Shown in pieces: positions 22,409-30,908 of a stretch of DNA of 43,616 nt (positions are counted from its first letter, which is position 1; every line of letters begins with the position of its first letter). A program made the translations under genes and the position numbers. The notes under the pieces were generated by a model. It saw only the letters and a list, made by a program, of their open reading frames with translations. It was not told where the DNA came from and made no database searches. The stretch is from positions 1-43,616 of the forward strand of contig JASWJB010000345.1 of the NCBI GenBank assembly GCA_032433595.1. The letters run 5' to 3'. The stretch is from Conoideocrella luteorostrata (Eukaryota > Ascomycota > Sordariomycetes > Hypocreales > Clavicipitaceae).

Positions 22409-23890
22409 CTACTTGTAATTGGGTGGTGGCGGCAAGTGTCCAAAGACGTGTTCCAACGCGAGCCCAAGAGAGAGCAGTCTCTCGTCGCTGCCCAGGGGGC
22501 CATTGATCTCGATACCGATCGGCCGGAGGGTATTGGTGATCCCAATCGGCAAGGACAATCCAGGAAGGCCGGCATTGCTCCCAGGGCCAGCGTTTCGGGT
22601 ATAGGCAGCAAAGGCATCGATAGGTGGTCCGCCGTTAATGGATACGTGTCCAGACCCCCGAACTGTGTCGATTGGGGTGGCGGGTAAGATTGTTGTCGGG
22701 AACAAAATAGCATCAACGCGCTTTTCTGTGAAGTAGTCGGCGTACAGCTTCTGCAGGGCGGGTCGTCGAACCGCGATGGTGTCGTTGTATTCGGAAGCGA
22801 ATGTGTCGTTCAAGACGCTGCCGAATATGGCCTTGACGTCTGGGCTGGCAATGCCGTCGACAATGTTCTGCAGGCTCACGCCCCGGACATCAGATGCGTT
22901 TAGGTAGGCAGGGATGTCGGCCAGGGGCTCATGCAGCGCAAGCACATTTCCGATGGTGGCGTCCAATTTCAGCAGCTTCGGGATGTCGTCCTTGACCAGG
23001 ATAACGCCAGCTTTCTGGAGCGCTTGGCTTGCCCAAAGAGCCGCGTGTTCAACCTTCTTGTCGAGGCCGGACCAGAGCACCGGCGGCACGCCGAACCTCA
23101 GGCCATGAAGCCGCGTGGGCTGGTTTACTCGGAGACGACGAGTGATGGCGGAATCCAGCAGGGTAACGTCGGCGACGGTGCGACCCAAGACTCCGACAGT
23201 GTCGCGGGTGTGGCTGATGGGCACGACGGCGCCCTCATCGTGGTATCGGCGCTGCTTGCCTCCGTCGCCAACAGATGGACGGAAGCCCACAATTCCCGTC
23301 AAGGCTGCGGGGATTCTCGCGGAGCCTCCAGTGTCTGTGCCCAAGCCGCAGCTCACGACCCGCGAGGCAATCGCCGCAGCGGTGCCTCCCGACGAGCCCC
23401 CGGGAATCATGTTCTCGGCATAAGGGTTGTGCACCGGCCCAGCAAACGGCTGGAGATTGGTGCTGGTGATGCCAAAGGCGAGCTCGTGCATGTTTGTCTT
23501 GCCAATCACGATGGCCCCGGCCGCTATGAGCTTCTTCAGACTCGGGGCCGTGTTGGAGGGACGGCTGTGCTGGAGGGCGGCCGTGCCGGCGGTGGTGGGA
23601 AACCCAGCCATGTTGATGTTGTCTTTGGCGACAATGGCCAGACCGGCGAGAGGAGGCAACTCGTCGCCATGGGCGATGGCGCGGTCCAGCTTGTCCGCAG
23701 CGGACAGGGCGTAGTCCGGGAGCAGGTTGATGAATGCGTTTAATGACTTTCCCTGCTGCGCACGGTCGAGCACACTTGAGATGTAATCGCGGGCGGTGAC
23801 GGACCGGTTCCGTATGGATAAGACGGTATCCTCTGCAGACCAGTCCAGGTAATTGACCCCCCGGTAGGGCGAAGGCGAAACAGGACTCAT
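22409..23890 (-). CDS. Amidase-signature hydrolase
   Basis: Single exon of 493 aa; the first ATG is at 23890. The amidase signature is complete: catalytic Lys89 (VAKDNIN), cis-Ser166 in PGGSSGGTAAA and nucleophile Ser190 in GTDTGGSARIP. The C-terminal third has PTTILPATPID and GLPGLSLPIG blocks typical of the family (GatA/indoleacetamide hydrolase/fatty-acid amide hydrolase superfamily). Known reaction: hydrolysis of a carboxylic amide to acid and ammonia or amine; the substrate cannot be read from sequence. No signal peptide, so probably cytosolic. G+C is higher than in the flanks, and there is no intron. Confidence 0.9.
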   Translation of the reverse strand: MSPVSPSPYRGVNYLDWSAEDTVLSIRNRSVTARDYISSVLDRAQQGKSLNAFINLLPDYALSAADKLDRAIAHGDELPPLAGLAIVAKDNINMAGFPTTAGTAALQHSRPSNTAPSLKKLIAAGAIVIGKTNMHELAFGITSTNLQPFAGPVHNPYAENMIPGGSSGGTAAAIASRVVSCGLGTDTGGSARIPAALTGIVGFRPSVGDGGKQRRYHDEGAVVPISHTRDTVGVLGRTVADVTLLDSAITRRLRVNQPTRLHGLRFGVPPVLWSGLDKKVEHAALWASQALQKAGVILVKDDIPKLLKLDATIGNVLALHEPLADIPAYLNASDVRGVSLQNIVDGIASPDVKAIFGSVLNDTFASEYNDTIAVRRPALQKLYADYFTEKRVDAILFPTTILPATPIDTVRGSGHVSINGGPPIDAFAAYTRNAGPGSNAGLPGLSLPIGITNTLRPIGIEINGPLGSDERLLSLGLALEHVFGHLPPPPNYK

Positions 23891-25424
23891 GGTTTTATAC
23901 AACAACTTCTGTCCGGCGCTCCTTCTTTTGCTGAAACTGCGTCTTTCTGACCATGAAATATCCTAGGAAACCTTAATCACAGGAGAAGAAGAGGAGGTCG
24001 AGACGTGGCAGCTCTCATAGGAGACAAGAAACTTTAGCCCCCTTCCCCGCCGCTAACATCATGACGTAGAATGAGGCGAACAAAGACGTTCTTCACCGCA
24101 TAACCACGTAAAATAGATCAATGTCGCCATCCGAAATAGGACGGTCCTCCATGGATACCCTCAATGCTAGTGTACCGGACGGAAATGCAACGAGCAGGGG
24201 TTGTCAGTGCCAGCTGTACAACCGTCGGACAGGCATTGGGTCCCAAAGCTTCCATTCTGGTCTAGTGATCATTTTCGCCCCCAGTTATTATGCGGGACAG
24301 CCAGAGGCCAAGGGAAGCGGTGTTGAAAAGAGCCAGAGATGAAAAGAGAGAAAGAAAAGAAGCGGTGACCAACCTTTCGTCAAGGTCTAAAATTAGTGCA
24401 AGGCGGACGAACTTAAATAGAAGAAAAGAAGAAAGCGCACATGGAATTGTGCTCCCGAGACAGCGGACACTCTTTGTAAGTGAGACATGTGGGTTCATGA
24501 CTTGACTGAGGAGACTGGTGGGGCAGGCCAGGGTGGGATATCGTCCCTGGAAAAAGTGCAATGTCATGCAGTCGTCGGCAGCGGCTGAATCATGCGAACC
24601 AGATCATCTGTCCGTCATGCCGGGCGACGTGCAATAGGTAGAAGAATCAAGGGTAGCTTGGGAGCGGGGTCTTCATATGTTCAATTGTACTTTGTACGAC
24701 TCTGGATGACCCTGGGGCGTGGAGGATCGAAGACGATGCGGTTCCCATCATCAATCAAACTGGCAAGATTGCAAATTGCGAGTGACCGATGGACAGTCAG
24801 ACAGAACGAAGTCGTTCACTCAGCGGCCCGCAATCTCTACCTCCAATTATGGCGCGTATTCACCGCAGTCTAATAATATTGTCCTGGGTCGGGTTTATAG
24901 TTATATGAAGGAGCTCTCACCAGTATTTTCTGTTAGTAGGCATACTTTTCTTGAGTATTTAAGGTTAAAAATATGTGGCAATTTTACTCGTTCTCTACAA
25001 TTTGCCGCATTTTGCATTTCGTCAAGTAACCCCGGCAGAAACAGCAGGTGGCATTAAGTATTTAGAATGTTGCCGATGGGGCGAGGATGGAACTGGGTAG
25101 TCTGCATTGTCATACTAGTATGGGCTGGCACTCACCAGTCCCCGCCATCCAGTGTCCACCAGCCATCTGAATGCACCTCCACAGCTGTTCCTCCGTACTT
25201 GGTGCCATGGTTCAAGTGCAATCGAAGCGCGTGCGTAGTCAAGCCCTATTCTCAAGTTTTCTCACCATGCTCGAAGAAATCCCCAGTGTAGCCGGATCAA
25301 CACTGGTCCAGACCATTTGTTTGAGTCTTCCTCCCGCCGTAAAGATGGCCGCGGCTGTGCAACATGAGATACAGAGGCGCTTGTTCAAAGGGTTGCTCGT
25401 CCTCTCCACCATCAGGTACAACTT
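23891..25424. other. Long intergenic region, no gene supported
   Basis: About 1.5 kb. It has a purine-rich stretch at about 24300-24365 on the plus strand. An open frame at 25171-25551 includes hydrophobic and basic pieces (LTMLEEIPSVAGSTLVQ, VQHEIQRRLFKGLLVLS) that look protein-like, but I cannot assign them. No promoter or RNA gene seen. Confidence 0.4.
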
Positions 25425-25453
25425 CACCATCGCACCATCGCACCATCGCACCA
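25425..25453. repeat. 8-bp tandem repeat (CACCATCG)n
   Basis: About three and a half perfect copies of CACCATCG, directly before the nucleoside-phosphorylase remnant. The unit is not a multiple of three, so changes in copy number would shift a reading frame crossing it. Confidence 0.8.
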
Positions 25454-25508
25454 GCAAACACACTGATAAACGATGCGATGGAGCTACAACGTATCTGCGA
25501 TGCACTCG

Positions 25509-25700
25509 GTGGGCGATATTCTCTGCTTTGAGATGGAAGCAGCTGGGCTGATGAATAATTTTCATTGTCCCGTGATACGCGGCATCTGCGAGCACGCCCA
25601 CTCTCACAACAACTAGCAACGGCAAGCACGCCGCAGAACGGCTGCTGCATACGCCAAGGAGTTGCTATCAATGATGCCGCCCAACGAGGAGCAGCGCAAG
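25509..25700 (+). pseudogene. C-terminal remnant of nucleoside-phosphorylase-like domain
   Basis: Reading from 25509 gives [16 protein letters not shown] and then [18 protein letters not shown] stop at 25614 follows, and then in the same frame TAAAYAKELLSMMPP. This is the end of the PNP/UDP-phosphorylase-like domain (family motif [10 protein letters not shown]...VIRGICDYADSH...AAAYAKELL) found at the N-terminus of many fungal NLR and ankyrin proteins. The stop sits where the family has a Lys/Gln codon. Upstream, CDGATTYLR in another frame resembles the preceding family segment, which would mean a frameshift as well. No earlier part of the domain was found. Related intact domains act as NADase- or nucleosidase-type effectors in fungal NLRs. 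Confidence 0.65.
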
Positions 25701-25733
25701 GTAGGGTCCTTGACGTGTCATTTTACAGACCTT

Positions 25734-25751
25734 GTACTCCGTACGGAGTAC
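25734..25751. repeat. 18-bp perfect palindrome from TACTCCGTA
   Basis: GTACTCCGTACGGAGTAC is its own reverse complement: two head-to-head copies of the window's recurring TACTCCGTA motif sharing the central TA. It lies 34 bp after the phosphorylase remnant. Confidence 0.85.
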
Positions 25752-26855
25752 CATAACACGGCACTGCGAAGTGTGGAAATGGTTTCACATGTTGCCGCGT
25801 AAGATCGACTCGGTCCGTGCCGCTGCTTGGCAGTACTTTGATCAGCCTCACATACACAATCGTGGGACAGCAAGCCATGCAATCGTAGCGGGATAACAAA
25901 ACCATAATGATAGACCTGCCATTACAAATTTTTCACGCAGCTTACTGGTTTTTAACAAAATTCTGATCAAGTGTCCAGCTGTGTAAATATGCCATCTACT
26001 GATATTCGTCTGGTTATGCTACCTACACCAACTCTCAAAGAGCTATGCTGTTCCACAAAACCTATCAGGCGAACGCTGGGGCTGCTTTTCAGGTTTCGTC
26101 TTCATGGTTTCTGGTTCGTGCATACAATTGAGTAACAAGCGGATTCTTTGACGCACATGTCAGGAAAACTTTTGCTCATTCCCGTCACTGCCCTTCTAGC
26201 TCTAGACTTATTGCTAAGCTCCATACTCCATAGCACACACTGAATCTCAGCCGCCAGTTTCCGCATCTGTACTAATAAATATTATAGTAAATCATATTCC
26301 CCCCCCCCCTTTTTTTTTTATATAAATTTAATACTTCTTCTAAATTAATCAAGTTGAATTGTTATTTACGTGATTATCTCTTTGGTATTATTCTTGCTCA
26401 GCCTTGGTGAAGTACCCTGCCACACGGGGGACAATTTACGTGACCCTTCACGGCTAACCCAGCCACGCTGCACCCACGGCTGTGTGAGATCCGTCGGAGT
26501 AGCTCGCATTTAGAAAATAGTCGCCGGTCACTGGCCTTTAATGCCGCCTGGTCCCCTCGCCGGCCAGCAGAAAATAGCAGGCAGGACCCGCTGTAATTTG
26601 CATCAGTCTGTTCGTGCTCGTTATGCCGTATTTGTAACCCATCATTGATATACATCCAGCTGGCCCGGCCCGTTCCTAGAGTGGATGTATCCGCATTCCC
26701 AGAACATTTTTGTTCTTGAGTTGCCCAAAACGATTTCAGCTGTCTCCGCTTAATTGAGTCGCTGCACATGAGGCTGGCTTTTTCTCCAATAGTAGAGTCT
26801 CTCATTTCTTACTTTCTCCACCAATCCTGCGCCCCATTTCCCTAGATCAGCTTGA
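25752..26855. other. Intergenic with C-run/T-run
   Basis: 1.1 kb without a supported gene. At 26300-26320 a run of about ten C is followed by about ten T, in an AT-rich segment that continues to about 26390. An open frame at 26398-26805 (-) shows no known domain. Confidence 0.45.
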
Positions 26856-27397
26856 AATGGCTCCGCAGCCAGCTTGCCACTTCAGGTACGCCCGGCTTCT
26901 TCGTCTCAACCCTTATTATACCCGACCCGCCACAATTCCCTGCCTGTATTATAATTTCGCTTTTGTACTTTGTTTCCGCTCTCATATCTTGGCATTGTCC
27001 TCTGCGACGAGCAGCTACACGCAGACTCCATAGAGCGACTAGTGTTCGACATGCCAAAAAAACGGCGGCCGATCTAGAGCAGGGTGTGAAGATTATCCAC
27101 GAGGGTGGGAAACCTGAAGTCGACATCGTCCTCGTCCCCGGGCTCGGAGCTCACCCCGTAAATTGCTGGGCTTCTGCCTCTGGTTTCAATTGGGTCACTT
27201 GCCAAGATGGTCTGCAACGAGACTTTCCCATTGCTAGGGTCTTGCTATATCATTCTGCATCTTCATGGTCGGGACCTCTGAAGGTCCATCAGGATATGCA
27301 AAACCTCAGTGTAACTCTTTTACATGCACTCAAGGGAAGACGTCAAGAGTGTTCGCGGAGACCTATAGTCTTCATTGGGCACAGCATGGGCGGCCTT
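26856..27397 (+). pseudogene. Truncated SesB-like alpha/beta-hydrolase domain (NLR N-terminus)
   Basis: A long frame on the plus strand reads VDIVLVPGLGAHPVNCW, then RVLLYHSASSWSGP, then RPIVFIGHSMGGL. This is the alpha/beta-hydrolase domain (SERAC1/SesB type) that heads many fungal NLR proteins. Homology stops right after the nucleophile elbow GHSMGGL (about 27397), and the frame then runs into AT-rich sequence until a stop at 27457. The start is unclear: ATG 26856 could be joined through an intron (donor after CACTTCAG at about 26885, acceptor CTACACGCAG at about 27021) to the body, in frame. The remaining catalytic Asp/His and any NB-ARC/NACHT and repeat domains are absent. Likely cut by insertion or rearrangement. 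Confidence 0.72.
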
Positions 27398-27590
27398 TAT
27401 ACCAAAATATATATTAATAAAAGTAATAAAATAATATTAAGAGAAAAAATATATTAATTCTTAATAATATAAATAATTACTAAAAATAAAAGCTTATAAA
27501 ATAACTAATTATATAATATATAACTTATTATTATACTTAAAATATTTAGTAAATAAAGTAAAAAAATAATATAAATAATAATTAGGCTTA
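27398..27590. other. Very AT-rich insert or RIP-like block
   Basis: In 27421-27540 I count 10 G/C in 120 bases (about 8 percent), against roughly even composition on both sides. The block starts exactly where the hydrolase homology ends. It has no open frame of note. It could be the edge of a transposable element degraded by RIP, or AT-rich filler at a rearrangement point. Confidence 0.6.
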
Positions 27591-28099
27591 TCCCTCAGGA
27601 ACTAACCACAGCTGTCACACAATAGGTAGCGTCACCTAGGATAATAACTAAAGGTTATAATCCTATAGATAGTTTAATTAAACAAGTAATTTAAGGAAAG
27701 ATCTGTGTTAAAGACTAACTATTTAAGATATCTAAAGAGTGTAATTTAGTGATGCCTATATAGTACGTGGTTCACTGGTGATTCACCCGAACCACAGGTG
27801 ATCCCATCCACATACGAAGGTAAGTGTTCACCGACAGTTCACGCGAACCCGAGTGAACCCTTCCCTCTACTACGGAACATCCCTCGTTCCGTACCGTGAG
27901 CCACGTGCGTTCTTGGCGGGGTGTTGCCCATGGCCGGCCATCCTGCAGCCCCCTAGCCTAGGTCGTAACATAGCCTCTAGCGATTCCTCAACCCGCTCAC
28001 AGTTTCTGGTAGAATTGTTCACAACAGCCTAGTCGGGTACTGTCCAAACCGTTGTTTTCGATATGTTGGAGAATTGCTAATACGTTAAGATTAATCTCC
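27591..28099. other. Possible transposon relic with short inverted repeats
   Basis: Non-coding. The AT-rich block grades into normal composition. Around 27768-27862 short inverted arms occur: GGTTCACT near the start and AGTGAACC near the end, with several TTCAC copies between. It could be an LTR or MITE relic, but no target-site duplication or terminal repeat could be fixed. Confidence 0.3.
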
Positions 28100-29221
28100 T
28101 TATGGCGCGCATGTGGCGCCTTTTAATCTGGGTAAAAGCTGAATATCACGGATATCGTTGTGTTGCATAACCCAGGACAGAAACCTCTCTGTTCCGATTC
28201 CCCACCCTGTTGAGGTTAAAGGCTTGATGGCTCTCATATCAAGATACCAGGCATAATCAAGTGGGCTGACCTCATGCTGATCAAGAGCCTGAAGGGCCTC
28301 TTCCTTGGTCCGGTGTCGTTCTCCGCAGCCGACGACCTCACCAAGGCCGAGTAGCAAATCACCGCACTTGGCTTTATTAAGCCCGTCTCCAACATACGAC
28401 TGATAAAATGGGACGCTGAGGTGATCCATCTCCATTAGCCAACATGCGCCGCCGAACTTCTCGATCAGCATGCGTTCGCCTTTGCGGGTCAGACATCGAC
28501 CAAACTGAGGTTGACCATCCACGGCATATTGCCACATGTCGCTTTTCATCTCAGGAAGATTCAAAGCGTCGTCCAGATTGATGGTAGGGAACTGGTTACC
28601 GTTGTTCCTAAAAAGCGCTAGGAGTGATTCCAAATGACTCGTTGTGCCTGCATACGCCTTGATCTCGGAAGCATGGTCCCGCAAAAGGCCTTCAACCAGG
28701 AAGACCACATACGAGTTCGCAACCCCAATTCCATTATTCAAGTCACCGACCAACTCGCATTCGACGTGGCAAAACTGGTTGAGATGTGTGGCGTCATGAT
28801 CCTCTCCACGAGCAGATGTTCCAACATAGTACGCTCCTAGGAGCCCATCCTCAAGCCTCAGCGCATACTCGAGCACAAATTGCTGAGAATCCGCAATATA
28901 CGTCTTGTCGCCGTGGAGCTCGATGCTCACGGGCTGCGAATCAGATCCCAAACCCATCGGAGAGCTTATGCTATTTGTGGTTATTGGCACAACCAAGTAC
29001 TTGTAACCCATGCGTTGGCCGAAAAAATCGACGGACAGGTGGAAGAGAGTACTCTGAAGTTTGAACATGGCTGTGTACCATGAGTCCTGCATGGATTTGG
29101 CAGCGAATGTGCTGGGGTCTTTCCACAGCTTGGGTACGACTTGTTTGCTGCTTAGATTGGTCTTTGGCTCATATTCCTTACTTCTGTTGTTCAACAGGAC
29201 AGAACTCTCGACGATGGCCAT
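28100..29221 (-). CDS. Stand-alone AsnRS-like class II synthetase core
   Basis: Single exon of 373 aa, far shorter than fungal AsnRS. It begins directly in a class II catalytic core with no N-terminal OB-fold anticodon-binding domain. Motif 2 region: GTSARGEDHDATHLNQF followed by HVECEL (Arg and Glu of the R-x-E loop kept). Then LGLGEVVGCGERHRTKEEAL and YAWYLDMR as in AsnRS. Motif 3: GWGIGTERFLSWV and DIRDIQLLPR (Arg kept). The ATP-binding site therefore looks complete. Known precedent: archaeal AsnRS-related asparagine synthetase, which makes Asn from an aspartyl-adenylate without tRNA. I infer an adenylate-forming amide or peptide ligase, possibly on Asp or Asn. It is divergent from the P-loop kinase gene. 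Confidence 0.85.
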   Translation of the reverse strand: MAIVESSVLLNNRSKEYEPKTNLSSKQVVPKLWKDPSTFAAKSMQDSWYTAMFKLQSTLFHLSVDFFGQRMGYKYLVVPITTNSISSPMGLGSDSQPVSIELHGDKTYIADSQQFVLEYALRLEDGLLGAYYVGTSARGEDHDATHLNQFCHVECELVGDLNNGIGVANSYVVFLVEGLLRDHASEIKAYAGTTSHLESLLALFRNNGNQFPTINLDDALNLPEMKSDMWQYAVDGQPQFGRCLTRKGERMLIEKFGGACWLMEMDHLSVPFYQSYVGDGLNKAKCGDLLLGLGEVVGCGERHRTKEEALQALDQHEVSPLDYAWYLDMRAIKPLTSTGWGIGTERFLSWVMQHNDIRDIQLLPRLKGATCAP

Positions 29222-30158
29222 CTTTATTGAGATGAGTGGGTTTGGTGTTAATTTTTTAAGCTGAAACTGATCGTGATGAATAAGATGATTGGTGATAGTA
29301 CAAATGGTCGACTCGGACTTGGTGAGTTAGTTCCCAGAGGATTTGCCCATGGCCCTTTTATAGTGAATGAACCTACAGTCAGTGAAGACACTCTGGTTAG
29401 CGTCTACCCCAAGTGAGTCAGTTGTCTAATCATCATTTGATTCGTTTCGAGTCGTACGAGAAGCACCTGATTTGCCGACAACCTAATTCCCTCTGACCGG
29501 ATCACTAGACATCTCCTACTCATATTGGAGGCCTTGCGTTTCGTATTGTCTGTCATATCTAACCATTCGCCGGCGTTTTTATGGAGTGTGCCCGTCGTAT
29601 CTTTTTAGCATGACCCTGATTCATTCCCTCAAATATTTGGCGCTCATAGGACAGAGCTAGATTAAAAATAACATACCCCATGCAGCACTTGCGTTATAGT
29701 GGACGGATCGGATTCATAGAGGTCAGGGAACAGACATTTGGTTGGGCTAGACTTGGTCCGCTTTGACGAAGTTCCCACTTGGAGGATTTGTCTAGTTACT
29801 TGCATAAGTGGTGGCCTTATTGGGCTCTTAGCGGAATCCCTCGGGCCTGATCCATGCTATAATTGCCTGAAATAAACAAGACATTGCCTGTAGTTATACG
29901 ATGTCCACTCTTATACGACCAGTCTACTTACTTGCATAAGCGGTGGCCTTATTGGGCTCTTAGCAGAATCATTCGGGTCTAATCTTTTCTCCTTCCAATT
30001 CCGGGTGCATAGCAATACAGCTATAACACAGTCATTGAGTTTCGTCGCCAAAGAATATGCCTTCTCGAGCATCATACGCCTTTCCTTTTTGTTTTTTATC
30101 CTTCTGTGGATAGGTGACTTCTAAGTGTCTTTCACAACCAAGGCTGGTTTTCTCTAAA
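29222..30158. promoter_or_regulatory. Divergent promoter region, AsnRS-like / P-loop kinase
   Basis: 937 bp between two divergent starts. Most of its second half is taken up by the 62-bp direct repeat listed separately. A candidate TATA-like TTTTATAG lies at about 29356. No gene inside. Confidence 0.5.
29791..29984. repeat. 62-bp imperfect direct repeat
   Basis: Copy 1 is 29791-29852 and copy 2 is 29923-29984, 132 bp apart start to start. Both contain CTTGCATAAG, a variable base, then GGTGGCCTTATTGGGCTCTT, followed by a GGAATC/AGAATC-type end. I count about eight differences, mostly C/T and G/A. It lies 175-370 bp before the kinase start, so it may be a duplicated control element. Confidence 0.8.
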
Positions 30159-30800
30159 ATGGCCACATCACCATCCTCTGCCTCACTCGGGGTACACCAT
30201 CGCTATCCTATAGTACATATCAACGCCTACCCAGGGACAGGGAAATTGACTATAGCGAAATCCCTACTGGCCATGTTGAGCCCTCCGGCGATGAAGCTCG
30301 TCCACAATCATCTTCTGATCAATCCAGCAGACGTTGTACTTGGCCGAGAGCAAGATGGCTACCAGGACTTACGCCAACGTATACGCTCCGCGATATTTTG
30401 GTCGCTTGTGCATGAACCGGCCACGTACTCTTCATCATACGTTTTTACCGACTTTCAAACAAATAACCACCTCGGGGAAAAAGTAATGAAGGAGTACGCG
30501 AAGTGTGCGAAGGATCGAGATACTGTCTACATTCCCATTGTGCTAACCTGCGATCTGGATACCAACTTGACGAGGTGCGAAGCTCCAGACCGTGCACATA
30601 GCGGGAAACTTGTCGACAAACAGCTGCTCAGGAAATTTAGAAACCACACCGAGCTTTATTCATTTCATCATGATTATGCGACCTTGGAGTTGGACGTGTC
30701 AACGCTCTCGGCTGCTGACGCGGCAAAGCAAATATTAAGGCATGTGCTGAATCTTGCTCCCGAGCTCAGTGTCCACGTTATTAGTCCTGTACCTTTATAG
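30159..30800 (+). CDS. P-loop kinase-like protein (AAA_33/zeta-like fold)
   Basis: Single exon; 213 aa from ATG 30159 (the frame stays open upstream but has no earlier ATG). The Walker A region is NAYPGTGKLT (residues 22-31). Leu follows the Lys where Ser/Thr is usual, with Thr next. LVHNHLLINPADVV and then FTDFQTN follow, the latter as a Walker B-type strand, with Arg-rich segments (TRCEAPDRAHSGK) suggestive of a lid. This resembles a family of small fungal and bacterial P-loop proteins grouped with chloramphenicol-phosphotransferase- or zeta-like kinases; the substrate is unknown. It ends 108 bp from the 3' end of the Ntn-hydrolase gene (convergent). As part of the cluster it might phosphorylate an intermediate or the product; that is inference. 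Confidence 0.72.
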   Translation: MATSPSSASLGVHHRYPIVHINAYPGTGKLTIAKSLLAMLSPPAMKLVHNHLLINPADVVLGREQDGYQDLRQRIRSAIFWSLVHEPATYSSSYVFTDFQTNNHLGEKVMKEYAKCAKDRDTVYIPIVLTCDLDTNLTRCEAPDRAHSGKLVDKQLLRKFRNHTELYSFHHDYATLELDVSTLSAADAAKQILRHVLNLAPELSVHVISPVPL

Positions 30801-30908
30801 AGATTTTCATGTAGAACACGAAATACTTGTCTCAGAGTGCACTAGTTCCGTATTTTCCGAAATGCTTTTTAGTTTCTTGTCTTGTTATTTCTCGTTCTCT
30901 ATTCTCCA

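Noticed and set aside
22931..23743. Plus-strand open frame of 270 codons over the amidase
   Set aside because: It is antisense to a high-G+C gene with an intact amidase signature; such long shadows are expected there.
25171..25551. Open frame before the phosphorylase remnant as a regulator gene
   Set aside because: Some pieces look protein-like, but no zinc cluster or other domain is present and the frame runs into the 8-bp tandem repeat.
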